From the NCBI GenBank assembly GCA_009842505.1, contig VYFG01000147.1, positions 18,352 through 82,351 on the forward strand: 64,000 nt of DNA, read 5' to 3'. A model generated the notes under the pieces. The model did not search any database. It was not told the origin of the DNA and saw only the letters and a program-made list of their open reading frames with translations. The position numbers were made by a program, and so were the translations under genes. This document shows positions 50,861-60,784 of the stretch, in pieces. Every line of letters starts with the position of its first letter. The first letter of the stretch is position 1. This stretch comes from Gammaproteobacteria bacterium. GTDB taxonomy: Bacteria; Pseudomonadota; Gammaproteobacteria; Arenicellales; Poriferihabitantaceae.

Positions 50861-51748
50861 ATGAAACGCATCGCGGTGATCGGCACCGGGAACATGGGTG
50901 CGCCAATGGCGCAGAACCTGGCGGCCGCCGGATACGATGTCCGCGCATTCGATATCGTACGGGAGAAGATGACCCTGCTGGCGGCGCACGGAATCACTGC
51001 ATGCAGCGGACACGCCGAGGCCATGGAGGATGCCGACCTCGTCCTTACCATGCTGCCCACCGCGGTTGAGGTCAACGACGTTTTCGACCGGCATACCGTC
51101 TCTCACGCTCCTGAAGGATGCCTGGTCATGGACAGTTCCACGATTGATCTTGAGGATGCGAGATCATTGCACGGCAGGGCAGGCGACAGTGGATTCGGCA
51201 TGCTGGATGCGCCCGTGTCCGGGGGAACCGGCGGCGCGGCCGCGGGTACCCTGACCTTCATGGTGGGTGGGGAGACGGCCGCGCTCGACTCCGCGCGGGA
51301 TGTGCTGAACGCCATGGGATCGCGCATCATTCATTGCGGCGGCGCGGGGATGGGACAGGCGGCCAAGATGTGCAACAACCTGATGCTCGGAATCCAGATG
51401 GCTTCCGTGGTGGAGGGCTTCCACCTCGCACGCCGGGTCGGGCTCGACGACGCGAAGCTCTACGAGGTGGCATACAGTTCCTCCGGCAACTGCTTCTCCC
51501 TGACCGCGTTCTGCCCGGTACCGGATGTGGTCCCTGCATCGCCGGCCAACCGCGACTATGAACCGGGTTTCTCGACCGATCTGATGCTGAAGGACATGGA
51601 AATCGCGCTGAACGCGGCGGAACTGTCCGGATTGCCCCTGGAGATGGCACCGCTGGCCGCGGCGCTCTACCGGCGGTTCAGCGAAGCCGGCTACGGGGGG
51701 CTGGACTTCTCCGCGATTTTCCGGATGCTGGAGGGCTCCGGTCAGTAA
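50861..51748 (+). CDS. 3-hydroxyisobutyrate dehydrogenase-like NAD(P)-dependent oxidoreductase
   Basis: A 295-residue member of the beta-hydroxyacid dehydrogenase family. The Rossmann motif KRIAVIGTGNMGAPMAQNLAAAGYDV opens the protein, the substrate-binding block DAPVSGGTGGAAAGTLTFMVGG lies near residue 116, and the catalytic Lys is in GAGMGQAAKMCNNLMLG. The family oxidises 3-hydroxyisobutyrate, tartronate semialdehyde relatives or similar acids; which one cannot be read from sequence. It is divergent from the GlxA/AraC regulator and converges on the CitE-like gene. Confidence 0.87.
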   Translation: MKRIAVIGTGNMGAPMAQNLAAAGYDVRAFDIVREKMTLLAAHGITACSGHAEAMEDADLVLTMLPTAVEVNDVFDRHTVSHAPEGCLVMDSSTIDLEDARSLHGRAGDSGFGMLDAPVSGGTGGAAAGTLTFMVGGETAALDSARDVLNAMGSRIIHCGGAGMGQAAKMCNNLMLGIQMASVVEGFHLARRVGLDDAKLYEVAYSSSGNCFSLTAFCPVPDVVPASPANRDYEPGFSTDLMLKDMEIALNAAELSGLPLEMAPLAAALYRRFSEAGYGGLDFSAIFRMLEGSGQ

Positions 51749-51788
51749 AGGCAGGCTCCGGAGGATTGCGGATTGCTCGCCGACGCTT

Positions 51789-52739
51789 TCAGGCCGGCCC
51801 GCGTCGTCCTTTCAGGGCAGCTTCCATCGCCACAACGTTCCTTGCCATGCGGATGGAGGCGATGTCCACCATCCGTCCTTCCAGCGCTGCAGCGCCCCGG
51901 CCTGCGCCCCCGGCACGTTCCATGGCCGCCAGCACGGCGCGCGCCCGCGCGACTTCCTCTTCGGTCGGCGTCATCACCATGTTCGCCAGCCCTACCTGCG
52001 AGGGGTGTATGGCCCATTTCCCACTGAAACCCAGGGCCGCGGCGCGGCGCGCGGCCGCCAGGAAGCCGTCCGTGTCGGTGTAGTCACCGTAGGCGCTGTC
52101 CACCGGGCGCAGGCCGTTCGCTCGGCAGGCCATGACCATCATCTGCAAGACCGGATGCCAGGGGTCCCCGGGGAAATCCGGATTCAGTCCACCGATGTTC
52201 ACGGTGCGGGCGCCGCAGCTTGCGGCAAAATCGCCGGCGCCGAAATGCAGCGCCTCCAGCCTGGAACTGGCCGCCGCGATTTCACCCGCATTCAGGCCGC
52301 CGGCCGCAGTCTCGATCAGTGCCTCGATGCCGATCCGGTGCGGGATGTCCACGGCGGACTCGATCTGGGACAGCAACCGGTCAAGCAGGTGGATATCGGC
52401 GGCACAATCGACCTTGGGCAGCAGGATGCAGTGGATGCGCTCCCCCGCCGCCTCCACGATCTCCACCAGGTCCCGGTACATGTAGTGGGTGTCCAGTCCA
52501 TTGATCCGCACCATCAGGGTCTTGCCGCTGGATGCCCAGTCCAGTTCACGAATGCCGTCAATTACGTTGTTTCGTGCAGCCTCCTTGGCCTCCGGCGGAA
52601 CGGAGTCCTCGCAGTCGAGCATGATGCAGTCCGCCTCTCCCGCGTGCGCCTTGGGAAACAGCTCCGGGCTGACCGCGGGTACCGAGAGAACCGAGCGTTC
52701 CAGTCGGAACGGACGATCCACTGACGGTTCCCGCGTCAT
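51789..52739 (-). CDS. HpcH/HpaI aldolase / CitE-like CoA ester lyase
   Basis: From ATG 52739 (GGCAGGGG lies about 10 bases before it) it is 316 residues. The TIM-barrel CitE-like signatures are RSVLSVPAVSPELFPKAHAGEADCIMLDCEDSVPPEAKEAAR, then IEALIETAAGGLNAGEIAA and FGAGDFAASCGA. The C-terminal WAIHPSQVGLANMVMTPTEEEV matches the malyl-CoA/beta-methylmalyl-CoA/citramalyl-CoA lyase group. An in-frame extension of 38 residues upstream is Arg-rich and overlaps the aminotransferase end. The thioester substrate is not determinable. Confidence 0.83.
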   Translation of the reverse strand: MTREPSVDRPFRLERSVLSVPAVSPELFPKAHAGEADCIMLDCEDSVPPEAKEAARNNVIDGIRELDWASSGKTLMVRINGLDTHYMYRDLVEIVEAAGERIHCILLPKVDCAADIHLLDRLLSQIESAVDIPHRIGIEALIETAAGGLNAGEIAAASSRLEALHFGAGDFAASCGARTVNIGGLNPDFPGDPWHPVLQMMVMACRANGLRPVDSAYGDYTDTDGFLAAARRAAALGFSGKWAIHPSQVGLANMVMTPTEEEVARARAVLAAMERAGGAGRGAAALEGRMVDIASIRMARNVVAMEAALKGRRGPA

Positions 52740-52853
52740 GACGGCGAAACCCCTGCCGAAGCGGCGCCGGCGATCATCATCGATTCCGTCCCACGGGCAA
52801 GGTGTCCGTGTGAACCGGACGGTGCCGGCCCGGGCCGGCAGCATCCGACGCAT

Positions 52854-54065
52854 TCAGGGCCTGAGACCATCCGAGAACCGGGCGATCCGGCGACAGGCTT
52901 CGGCCAGCTCCCCGTCGGCCGCCGCGAACGACAGCCGGCAGTAGCCGCCGGTGCCGAACGCCGAACCGGGAACGAGCGCCACGCCCTCCTCCTCCAGCAG
53001 CGCCATCACCCAGTCATGGTCGGTTCCAAGGACAGCGCCTCCGGCGCTTTTCATCTCCAACTGCCGCGCTATGGAGATAAACAGGTAAAACGCCCCGGAG
53101 GGCACGAAACACTGCAGTCCTTCAATGGCGTCCACCGCCGCCACGGTGGCATCGCGCCGCTTGGCGAAGCTCTCCACCATGGGCCGGAAGGAATCCCGGG
53201 AACCGGTCAGTGCCTCCACGGCCGCCCATTGCGCGATGGAACAGGGATGCAGCGTGGATTGACCCTGGATCTTGTTCATCGCCCGGATCAGCGTGGCGTC
53301 CCCCGCCCCGTAGCCGATGCGCCAGCCGGTCATCGCGTGGGACTTTGAAAGACCGTTTACGGTGAGCGTCCGATCGAACAGGTCCGGCACTGCCTGGGCG
53401 AAACTGACGAACGTCTCCCGGTCGTACACGATGGTTTCGTAGATATCATCCGTCATGATCCAGACATCCGGATGGCGGCGCAGCACCTCGCCCAAGGCAG
53501 AGAAATCCCCGGCCCTGTACATGGCGCCGGTCGGATTGGACGGGGAGTTGAGAATGATCCAGCGGGTCCGCGGGGTGATCGCCTGCTCCAGCTGTCCGGG
53601 CGTCATGAGAAACCCATCGGCTGCGGCCGTCTGGACGATGACCGGCTCGCCCCCGAACAGCAGCACAATATCGGGATAACTGACCCAGTAGGGTGCCTGG
53701 ATGATGACCTCGTCCCCCGGTTCCAGGGTGGCCATCAGGGCGTTGAAGATCACCTGCTTGCCCCCTGTGCTGACGGTCACCTGGGAGGGTTCGTAGGCCA
53801 GTGCGTTGTCCCTGGAGAACTTGCGGCAGATGGCCTCCCTGAGTTCGGGAATCCCTTCAACCTGGGTGTAGTGCGTGTGGCCCGCATGAATCGCCTGGTG
53901 CGCGGCCTCGCGGATGTCTGCCGGGGTATCGAAATCCGGTTCCCCCGCGGCCAGGGAGATGACATCCCTGCCCTCGGCACTCATCGCCTTGGCGCGGGCC
54001 GAGAATGCCACCGTGAGCGACTCCCGCGCCCGCTGAATCCGGCTTGCAAGTTTGATCGAAGGCAT
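52854..54065 (-). CDS. Class I pyridoxal-phosphate aminotransferase (aspartate aminotransferase-like)
   Basis: A 403-residue fold-type I PLP enzyme of subgroup I-gamma. It begins LASRIQRARESLTVAFSARAKAM and carries LAAGEPDFDTPADIREAA, NSPSNPTGAMY, and the Schiff-base Lys in VNGLSKSHAMTGWRIGY. Enzymes of this type transaminate aspartate, aromatic amino acids or related substrates. It precedes the CitE-like lyase gene in the same direction with 114 bases between, so it may belong to that catabolic block rather than to general aspartate metabolism. Confidence 0.85.
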   Translation of the reverse strand: MPSIKLASRIQRARESLTVAFSARAKAMSAEGRDVISLAAGEPDFDTPADIREAAHQAIHAGHTHYTQVEGIPELREAICRKFSRDNALAYEPSQVTVSTGGKQVIFNALMATLEPGDEVIIQAPYWVSYPDIVLLFGGEPVIVQTAAADGFLMTPGQLEQAITPRTRWIILNSPSNPTGAMYRAGDFSALGEVLRRHPDVWIMTDDIYETIVYDRETFVSFAQAVPDLFDRTLTVNGLSKSHAMTGWRIGYGAGDATLIRAMNKIQGQSTLHPCSIAQWAAVEALTGSRDSFRPMVESFAKRRDATVAAVDAIEGLQCFVPSGAFYLFISIARQLEMKSAGGAVLGTDHDWVMALLEEEGVALVPGSAFGTGGYCRLSFAAADGELAEACRRIARFSDGLRP

Positions 54066-54118
54066 TGATTTTCCTTACGTTCGAAGAGATGGAAATGTCG
54101 ACCCGGACGGTTCGGGGC

Positions 54119-56287
54119 TCAACTCCGCAGGCGGCGGACGTCTAGCACATTCTGGACCCTTGACAGCCGGCCGAGGGTCTTGCTGAGGGTATTCAGGCCA
54201 CTGACCTCCAGTCGAAGGCTGACCCGGATCACGTTTTCCTCGTCGGTCTCCGTATTGACCTTGAGCACATCGATCCCGCTGTCCTTGAGCACCTGGGATA
54301 TGTCGTGCAGAATGCCGGTGCGGTGATAGGCCGTCACGTTCACCTCCACCGGGTAGGAGGCCGTGTCCTCCCGGCCCCATTCCACTTCGATCAGGCGGTT
54401 GCGGCGTTCCTCAGGCAACCCCCGGATGTTGCCGCAGTCCTGATTGTGTATGGACACGCCGCGTCCGGCGGTGATGTACCCCACGATGGGATCGCCGGGA
54501 ACCGGTTGGCAGCATCGGGCCATGTTGGTCAGCAGGTTGCCGACCCCGTTGACCCTGAAGCTGCCGGGTTGCCGGGTGAGCGGCTGGGGACGGGCCTCGA
54601 TACCGGCACCGGTCTGCCGCTCCAGCTCCCGCCGGAACGGCGACAGGGCACGGGAGAGCTTGTAGTCTCCGGCTCCCAGCGCCGCGAGAAGGTCATCCGG
54701 GCGGTTGTAAGGGGTGTGGGTCACGATGCGCTCGTAGCCCAGATCCTCCAAACCAAGGCGTCCGAGTTCCTTTTCCAGCATGGCCCGGCCTTCCGCAATA
54801 TGCTGGGCATGGTCCTTCTGCTTGAACCACTGCTGGATGCGCGAACGTGCTCTTTGCGTGTGGACGATCTCCAGCTCGGGCCTGAGCCAGTCCCGGCTTG
54901 GCGAGGCGCCTTTCTGGTTGTGGATCTGCACCTGTTCACCGGATTTCAGCTGGTAGCTGAGCGGAACCATGCGACCATTCACCCGAGCACCCCGGGTGGT
55001 GTGACCCACTTCGGAGTGGATCGCATAGGCAAAATCAACCGGGGTGGACCCTTCGGGAAGATCGATCACCGTACCCTTGGGGGTGAAGACGTAGACGCGC
55101 CGGCTTTCCGCGGCTTCCCTGAGGGCACCGACGATGGATTCGGACTCCTCCAGTTCCTGCTTCCACTCCAGCAGCTGGCGGAGCCACAGTACCTTGCGGT
55201 CTATATTGTCATCCTGCTGCCGGTTTTCCTTGTAGCGCCAGTGTGCGGCAACGCCGAGTTCGTTCTCCAGATGCATGTCCCGGGTACGGATCTGCACTTC
55301 CACGCTCTTGTCCTCCGGTCCGATCACCACGGTGTGGATTGACTGGTACCCGTTGGGTTTCGGCGTGGCGATGTAGTCATCGAATTCCCCCGGCAGGTGG
55401 CGCCAGCGGGTATGGACAATTCCCAGGGCGACATAGCACTCGCTCACGGAATCCACGATGATGCGCACCGCGCGGATATCCCCGAGGTTTTCAAAGTCCA
55501 GGCCCTTGCGTTGCATCTTTTTCCAGATGCTGTAGATATGCTTCGGCCGGCCGCTCACTTCCGCCTGGATGCCGGTATCGGCAAGCGCCCCGTGCAGCAC
55601 ATCCAGCAGTTGCTGGATATACTGCTCCCGGTCGCCGCGCTTTTCATGCAGCATGTCCGCGAGTTGACGATAGGTGACCGGGTCGCTGAAACGCAGGGCA
55701 AGATCCTCCATCTCCCACTTGAGCTGCCAGATGCCCAGCCGGTTCGCCAACGGGGCGTAGATGTCCAGCGTCGTCCGGCTGAGAATCCATTTTTCCTGGT
55801 CCGGATCACCGCGCGCATCGCGCAGAAGACGCAACTGGTCGGCAAGCTTGATCAGTACCACCCGGACATCATCCACCATGGTAATCAGCATCTTGCGCAG
55901 ATTGTCCTCGTTGACCTCTGCGTCCACGCCGGCATCCTCGTGGCGGGAAAAGGAGGACAGCCGCGCCAGGTTGACAACTCCACGATACAGGGAGAGGGCC
56001 TCTTCATCGCAGTGTTCGCGCAGCTCGGCATCGTCCGGGAGCGCCGTACTGTCCACGCAATGCAGCAACGCCGCCAGACATCCGCTGTCATCCAGTTCGA
56101 GGGAACGGAGGATTTCAACGGTTGCCATGCCCCGGTCGACATCGGCCGGATCCACGTCCTGCCGTCCGAGAAGCCAGCGCGCACAGAATTCCACACCCGG
56201 AGGCATGGATTCGATCCTTGACGGTGTCGCGATCACTGGGGTCGGGTATGGGGCATCAATACGGTAACCGGATTGTACCCGTTTCAT
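54119..56287 (-). CDS. relA: (p)ppGpp synthetase RelA
   Basis: Ribosome-associated stringent-response enzyme making (p)ppGpp. From ATG 56287 it has 722 residues, close to E. coli RelA (744), and aligns its YAPLANRLGIWQLKWEMEDLA segment well. The N-terminal hydrolase-like region lacks the HD pair (ALLHCVDSTALPDDAELREHCD), so it should be synthetase-only. The synthetase block (YATPKPNGYQSIHT-type, here DDYIATPKPNGYQSIHTVVIGPEDKSVEVQIRT split by context), the TGS domain (VYVFTPKGTVIDLPEGSTPVDFAYAIHSEVGHTT) and a C-terminal ACT domain are present. Starts at 56335 or 56428 are possible but longer than usual. Confidence 0.94.
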   Translation of the reverse strand: MKRVQSGYRIDAPYPTPVIATPSRIESMPPGVEFCARWLLGRQDVDPADVDRGMATVEILRSLELDDSGCLAALLHCVDSTALPDDAELREHCDEEALSLYRGVVNLARLSSFSRHEDAGVDAEVNEDNLRKMLITMVDDVRVVLIKLADQLRLLRDARGDPDQEKWILSRTTLDIYAPLANRLGIWQLKWEMEDLALRFSDPVTYRQLADMLHEKRGDREQYIQQLLDVLHGALADTGIQAEVSGRPKHIYSIWKKMQRKGLDFENLGDIRAVRIIVDSVSECYVALGIVHTRWRHLPGEFDDYIATPKPNGYQSIHTVVIGPEDKSVEVQIRTRDMHLENELGVAAHWRYKENRQQDDNIDRKVLWLRQLLEWKQELEESESIVGALREAAESRRVYVFTPKGTVIDLPEGSTPVDFAYAIHSEVGHTTRGARVNGRMVPLSYQLKSGEQVQIHNQKGASPSRDWLRPELEIVHTQRARSRIQQWFKQKDHAQHIAEGRAMLEKELGRLGLEDLGYERIVTHTPYNRPDDLLAALGAGDYKLSRALSPFRRELERQTGAGIEARPQPLTRQPGSFRVNGVGNLLTNMARCCQPVPGDPIVGYITAGRGVSIHNQDCGNIRGLPEERRNRLIEVEWGREDTASYPVEVNVTAYHRTGILHDISQVLKDSGIDVLKVNTETDEENVIRVSLRLEVSGLNTLSKTLGRLSRVQNVLDVRRLRS

Positions 56288-56452
56288 CTCCCCCAAACAG
56301 TGTGCCACCGGCTGGACCTGTCCCGGCGGATCCATGACCGGGCATGACCTGCCTGCCGCCTCATTCCACGGCAGGCTCCGCGCCCACCGGTTCCCGTATT
56401 CCCGAACATCGCCGACATTCCGGCTCATGCCGGCAGCCGACTGCGGGGCCGT

Positions 56453-56872
56453 TCACCCGCGACTGTCGGGTTGCAGGTGCAGCGTCAGTGTCCGGCGGTG
56501 GCGACCGGTGCGATGTTCCCAGAGAAACACTCCCTGCCATGTGCCCAGCACCGTGCGTCCGGAGGCTACCGGTATGGACAGGGTGCTCTGCGTCAGCATG
56601 GACTTGATATGGGCCGGCATGTCGTCCGGCCCCTCCTGTACATGGGTGTACAACGGGTCGTCCTCGGCCACCAGCCGGTTCATCCAGTTCTCGAGATCAC
56701 GCCTTGCGGACGGATCGGCGTTTTCCTGGATCACCAGGGACGCGGATGTGTGCCGCAGAAAAAGCGTGCAGAGCCCGTCGCCCGGCATGTGCTCCCTGAC
56801 CGCCGAGGCCACTTCGGCGGTGATCTCGTGAAGCCCCTGCCGGGACGTGGCGATGTGGATCTCCAGCAGCAT
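56453..56872 (-). CDS. yjbQ: YjbQ family protein
   Basis: A 139-residue UPF0047/YjbQ protein. GLCTLFLRHTSASLVIQENADPSARRDLENWMNRLV and the HIKSMLTQSTLSIPVASGRTVLGTWQGVFLWEHR block are the complete family signature. Members show weak thiamine-phosphate synthase activity in vitro but their real role is unsettled. It lies in the xerD-yjbQ-relA direction with its start one base after the xerD stop. Confidence 0.92.
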   Translation of the reverse strand: MLLEIHIATSRQGLHEITAEVASAVREHMPGDGLCTLFLRHTSASLVIQENADPSARRDLENWMNRLVAEDDPLYTHVQEGPDDMPAHIKSMLTQSTLSIPVASGRTVLGTWQGVFLWEHRTGRHRRTLTLHLQPDSRG

Positions 56873-57766
56873 TCAGCCCCGCGGATGATGGGCCGCGTGC
56901 AGGTCGTGGAGACGCGCCCTGGCCACATGGGTATAGATCTGGGTGGTCGACAGGCTAGCGTGACCGAGCAGCATCTGCACGCTGCGAAGATCCGCGCCAT
57001 GGTTCAGCAGGTGCGTGGCAAAGGCATGCCGCAGGGTATGGGGCGACAGCGGCGAGTCGATGCCCGCCAGCCTGCCGTAACGGCGAATCTGGTGCCAGAA
57101 GGCCTGGCGCGTCATCGGAGTGCCCCGCCGGGTCACGAACAGGGCCTCGCTGGTACGGCTGCCGATGAGCGCGGGGCGGGAAGACTCGAGATACCGCCGG
57201 ATCCATGCACAGGCCGGATCCCCCAAGGGCACCAGACGCTCCTTGCCGCCCTTGCCCATCACCCGGCAGACGCCGGCATCGATATCGGTCAGTGACCGGC
57301 CGAGATGGATGAGTTCACTGACCCGCAATCCCGTTGCATAGAGCGTCTCCAGCATCGCCCGGTCGCGGACACCGAGTTCGGTGCGGGTGTCGGGCGCCGC
57401 CAGCAGGCCCTCCACCTGCTTCTCCGATAGTGTCTTGGGAAGGACCTTTCCCATCGCCGGGGAAGCCATGTCCGCGGTGGGATCGTCGGCGGCCAGCTCC
57501 TCTACCAGGAGGTATCGGTAGAACCGCCGCAGTGTGGAAAGGCTGCGTGCGACCGTGCGCCGGCTCGTGCTGTCTCCGCGGACCTCAAGATAATCCCTGA
57601 GGTCGCTGCGCCGGACCGCCGGAATCCTGATGCCCCGGGTGGCAATGAACCGCTGGAAATGCTCCAGATCGAAGCGGTAGGACTTCAGGGTATTGGAACT
57701 CAGCCCCGCCTGGAGCCAGACCGCGTCGAGAAACCCCTCGATCAGGCGCCGGTCGGTGGCGTCCAT
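56873..57766 (-). CDS. xerD: Tyrosine recombinase XerD
   Basis: Site-specific recombinase that, with XerC, resolves chromosome dimers at dif. From ATG 57766, one base after the preceding gene's stop, it has 297-298 residues, the E. coli length. An N-terminal SAM-like core-binding domain precedes the catalytic domain with Arg in YATGLRVSELIHL, HxxR in LSPHTLRHAFATHLLNHGAD, His in LGHASLSTTQIYTHV, and the Tyr nucleophile in the same block. Housekeeping XerD is favoured over a phage integrase by length and by its neighbours. Confidence 0.93.
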   Translation of the reverse strand: MDATDRRLIEGFLDAVWLQAGLSSNTLKSYRFDLEHFQRFIATRGIRIPAVRRSDLRDYLEVRGDSTSRRTVARSLSTLRRFYRYLLVEELAADDPTADMASPAMGKVLPKTLSEKQVEGLLAAPDTRTELGVRDRAMLETLYATGLRVSELIHLGRSLTDIDAGVCRVMGKGGKERLVPLGDPACAWIRRYLESSRPALIGSRTSEALFVTRRGTPMTRQAFWHQIRRYGRLAGIDSPLSPHTLRHAFATHLLNHGADLRSVQMLLGHASLSTTQIYTHVARARLHDLHAAHHPRG

Positions 57767-57767
57767 C

Positions 57768-59621
57768 TCATCCTTCCGGGACATCTTTCCTGCCGCCGGC
57801 GAGGCTGGATTCAAGCAACCAGATCCTTTGCAGCTTCTGCCTCAGGGCCGAAATCCTGTTCTCGTCCTTCGAATGCTTCAGGAGATTCTGGAAAATGGTC
57901 TTGGCATCCGCAAAGAAATTTCCTTCCAGCAAGGCATCCGCCGCCCGGTAGCGCGCGGATATTCCCCACTGGTCAAAGCCGTTCGCCTTCTGCATCGCCG
58001 AAAACAGGAAATAATCCGCCGCCTTCATGTGCTGGCCAAGGGCATCGTAGGATTCCGCGATCCAGAAGGCGATTTCACGCACGAACTTCCCTCCCGGAGA
58101 ACGTGCATCGATCAGTTCCAGCAGTTCGATGGCAGGCTCATGCTGCCCCACGATCTGGAGTTCGAATATCGGCTGTAGCACCCGGTCGGTCTGTTCGGGC
58201 GTCAGTCTGGGGTTTGCCATGATCCATTGACGGAGACGCTCGGTTCCCTGTCCGTAACGGCCCGCGATGATCGAAATCCGGCCCGTGTACAGCAACCACT
58301 CGTCCAGCGTCATGCCGGCAGGAGGGGTGGACACGTTGGCGTTGGCCTCCGCCGCCAGGTGGATGTCCCCCGACTCCAGCGCCGCGTTGGAAAGCCTGAG
58401 CGCCGTGTCCGGGGAGATCAGCAGGGGACCGAGCGGGGCATCTTCGCCGAACAGCAGGGGCACCAGGGTCCACCGGCCGCCATCGAGGGCCGCGTTGACC
58501 CATTGGTCCAGCGCCTGCGTCCGTGACGCCGGGTCGTTACTGTGGATGCCGATGTGCGCCCATACCCCCCGACGCATCACATCGTCCTCCGCGGGCAGCA
58601 GTCTGGCGAAAATGTCCCAGTCCTGCTCCTCCCCGGTCAGGTAACCCTCAGCGTTTGCCCTGCTCCTTGCCATGGCTGCATAGCTTTCCATCAGATCCCC
58701 GACGCCATGTTGTGGAATACCGAGGTTGTCTTCCCGGTACGCGGAATCGGCGGCACCGAGGTACTGTTCCAGCAGATCCGACACCCGCCGCGGCAGGTCC
58801 GCGGCATCCGCCGCTGTGGCCATCACCGCCAGCAGAGGTCTCTCCAGGGCCCGGTAGGTTTCATCCTGCCGCATGCGCTCCGCCCTTTCCAGCACCTCCT
58901 CGGGCCTGACCCCGCCCTCCTTCAGCCTGCTCCACAGGGTCAATACCCTGGCTGCGGGATCGTCCAGCGGGGCGAGCAGATTCACCGCTTCAGAGGGATT
59001 GCCCGACCGCAGCGCCACCGTGCCCGCCAGCAGCAGCCAGTCACGGTCCTGTGGCCGGTAGTCGGACTGGAACACCCTGGCCGCGGCGTTGGCATCGTGC
59101 AACCGCCCATCCACGAGATAGCTCTCGATGACTTTGCGCCTGAGCGTGATCTTCTCCTGCTCCGTCAATTCCGGGGACAGGAGGTGCCGTCGGAGCAACC
59201 GCCGGGCATCGCCGCCCTGTCCCAGCGCGTTGTAGGCGTCAATGGCCTCCCGTTCCGCCTCCCGGTGTATGGATGCCGGGAAGGCGGGCGGAATTTCCCG
59301 CACCCTGAGGACCAGTTTGCGCCAGCGCTTCTTGGCCCGGTACAGGGCCCACAGCTGCCGCTCCCAGTTCAGCCACGCACCATCGGGCAGTTGCGGCGGG
59401 CCCTGCTCCTCCATGATCCTTTCGGCAAGGCCGAGCACGTTCGCTTGGACCAGCGTTCTGACCCGCAGCAGTTCCGGCGACGCCGGCTCCGGCAGAGGCT
59501 CGTGTGTGGACTGCCCGAAAACGGGAGCGGACATCAGTGCCCCGAGCACCAGACCCGTCCATGCCCCCATGGAAAGAAAAGCCTTCCTCGGGTCCGTCTC
59601 GGCAGTTCGGAAACGTCCCAT
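57768..59621 (-). CDS. Exported helical-repeat (TPR-like) protein
   Basis: From ATG 59621 it has 617 residues. A hydrophobic segment ending ALMSAPVFGQ (about residues 18-37) looks like a signal peptide. The rest is Ala/Leu-rich helical sequence with repeated pair-of-helix units (for example AERIMEEQG, YNALGQGGDARRLLRRHL, AESYDALGQHMKAADYFLFSAMQKANGF), like a tetratricopeptide or half-a-TPR array. No enzymatic motif was recognised. It is probably a periplasmic scaffold. It is tightly coupled to xerD downstream. Confidence 0.75.
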   Translation of the reverse strand: MGRFRTAETDPRKAFLSMGAWTGLVLGALMSAPVFGQSTHEPLPEPASPELLRVRTLVQANVLGLAERIMEEQGPPQLPDGAWLNWERQLWALYRAKKRWRKLVLRVREIPPAFPASIHREAEREAIDAYNALGQGGDARRLLRRHLLSPELTEQEKITLRRKVIESYLVDGRLHDANAAARVFQSDYRPQDRDWLLLAGTVALRSGNPSEAVNLLAPLDDPAARVLTLWSRLKEGGVRPEEVLERAERMRQDETYRALERPLLAVMATAADAADLPRRVSDLLEQYLGAADSAYREDNLGIPQHGVGDLMESYAAMARSRANAEGYLTGEEQDWDIFARLLPAEDDVMRRGVWAHIGIHSNDPASRTQALDQWVNAALDGGRWTLVPLLFGEDAPLGPLLISPDTALRLSNAALESGDIHLAAEANANVSTPPAGMTLDEWLLYTGRISIIAGRYGQGTERLRQWIMANPRLTPEQTDRVLQPIFELQIVGQHEPAIELLELIDARSPGGKFVREIAFWIAESYDALGQHMKAADYFLFSAMQKANGFDQWGISARYRAADALLEGNFFADAKTIFQNLLKHSKDENRISALRQKLQRIWLLESSLAGGRKDVPEG

Positions 59622-59673
59622 GAGGCGAATTGTCCGGCAAACGGATAACCCGGCGGCGGGACCGGCCCCGGGG

Positions 59674-60024
59674 TTACCGGCGGATTTTTTCCTTGATCCG
59701 GGCGGCCTTGCCGGTACGCTCGCGCAGATAGTAGAGCTTCGCCCTGCGGACATCCCCGCGGCGCGCCACCTCGATCCCGGCGATCAGCGGGCTATGCGTC
59801 TGGAATACCCGTTCCACGCCTTCACCGCTGCTGGTCTTCCTGACCGTGAAGGATGAATTGAGGCCGCGGTTCTTCTTTGCGATGACCACCCCCTCGTAGG
59901 TCTGCAGGCGCTCCCGCCCGCCTTCCTTGACCCGCACCTGCACCCTGACCGTGTCGCCGGCGCCGAAGGCCGGCACGTTGTCCTTCAACTGCTCGGACTC
60001 GAGTTGCTGGATAATGTCACTCAT
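59674..60024 (-). CDS. rplS: 50S ribosomal protein L19
   Basis: A 116-residue ribosomal protein at the 30S-50S interface. [47 protein letters not shown] (read in sections) and the C-terminal [29 protein letters not shown] are canonical. The start overlaps the trmD stop by eight bases in the standard rpsP-rimM-trmD-rplS operon. Confidence 0.98.
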   Translation of the reverse strand: MSDIIQQLESEQLKDNVPAFGAGDTVRVQVRVKEGGRERLQTYEGVVIAKKNRGLNSSFTVRKTSSGEGVERVFQTHSPLIAGIEVARRGDVRRAKLYYLRERTGKAARIKEKIRR

Positions 60025-60754
60025 CGTTCTGCTCCGTATCTAAAGCTGTCAATAACTGTTGTTCAACCTCGCTGAGCATCCGGCGCTCGAGCAGGTCAGG
60101 ACGCCTTGTCCTGGTTCTTTCAAGGGACCGGTTCAATCGCCAGCGCCCGATTTCCGCATGATTCCCTCCCAGCAGCACCCCGGGAACCCGCATGCCGCGG
60201 TAGTCTTCCGGCCGGGTGTAGTGCGGGTGGTCCAGCAACCCGGCACTGAATGAATCCTGGGTGGCGGATTCCGCGCTCCCGAGAACCCCAGGCAGCAGCC
60301 GCAGCATGCATTCGATCAGTACCATCGCCGCCAGTTCGCCGCCGGCCAGGACATAGTCGCCAATGGATACCTCCCGGTCCACCCGGGAGACGAGTATGCG
60401 CTCATCCACGCCTTCATAGCGACCGCACAGAAACACCAGGGAAGGCAATCCGGCCAGTTCCTCCACCAGGCGCTGGTCCAAGGTCTCTCCCTGCGGGGAG
60501 AGGTAGATCAACGGCCCGGAATTGGCCTGCCGTACCGCATCTATGCACCGGTCCAGAGGCTCCGGCATCATCACCATGCCGGGACCGCCTCCGTAGGGAC
60601 GGTCATCCACGGTACGATGACGGTCCCCGGTAAAATCGCGCGGATTGTAACACGACAATCCGGCGGACTCCCGCTCCAGCGCGATCCGGGTAATGCCGTT
60701 CTCCCGCAGTACATCGAACATCCCCGGAAACAGCGTAATCACATCGATCCGCAT
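60017..60754 (-). CDS. trmD: tRNA (guanine-N1-)-methyltransferase TrmD
   Basis: Essential SPOUT methyltransferase forming m1G37 in tRNAs that read CNN codons, preventing frameshifts. [16 protein letters not shown] is the normal start; ATG 60754 is preferred to the codon five positions upstream. The knot motif [13 protein letters not shown] and the [19 protein letters not shown] block are intact, and SYSR-type ...[11 protein letters not shown] follows. About 245 residues. Confidence 0.97.
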   Translation of the reverse strand: MRIDVITLFPGMFDVLRENGITRIALERESAGLSCYNPRDFTGDRHRTVDDRPYGGGPGMVMMPEPLDRCIDAVRQANSGPLIYLSPQGETLDQRLVEELAGLPSLVFLCGRYEGVDERILVSRVDREVSIGDYVLAGGELAAMVLIECMLRLLPGVLGSAESATQDSFSAGLLDHPHYTRPEDYRGMRVPGVLLGGNHAEIGRWRLNRSLERTRTRRPDLLERRMLSEVEQQLLTALDTEQNDE

Positions 60755-60784
60755 TGGTGCCCCCTGCACAATTCTGTCTGTCGC

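Noticed and set aside
50693..51106. N-terminal extension of the GlxA/AraC regulator
   Set aside because: It lies over the divergent dehydrogenase gene and its promoter; the family N terminus begins at ATG 50692.
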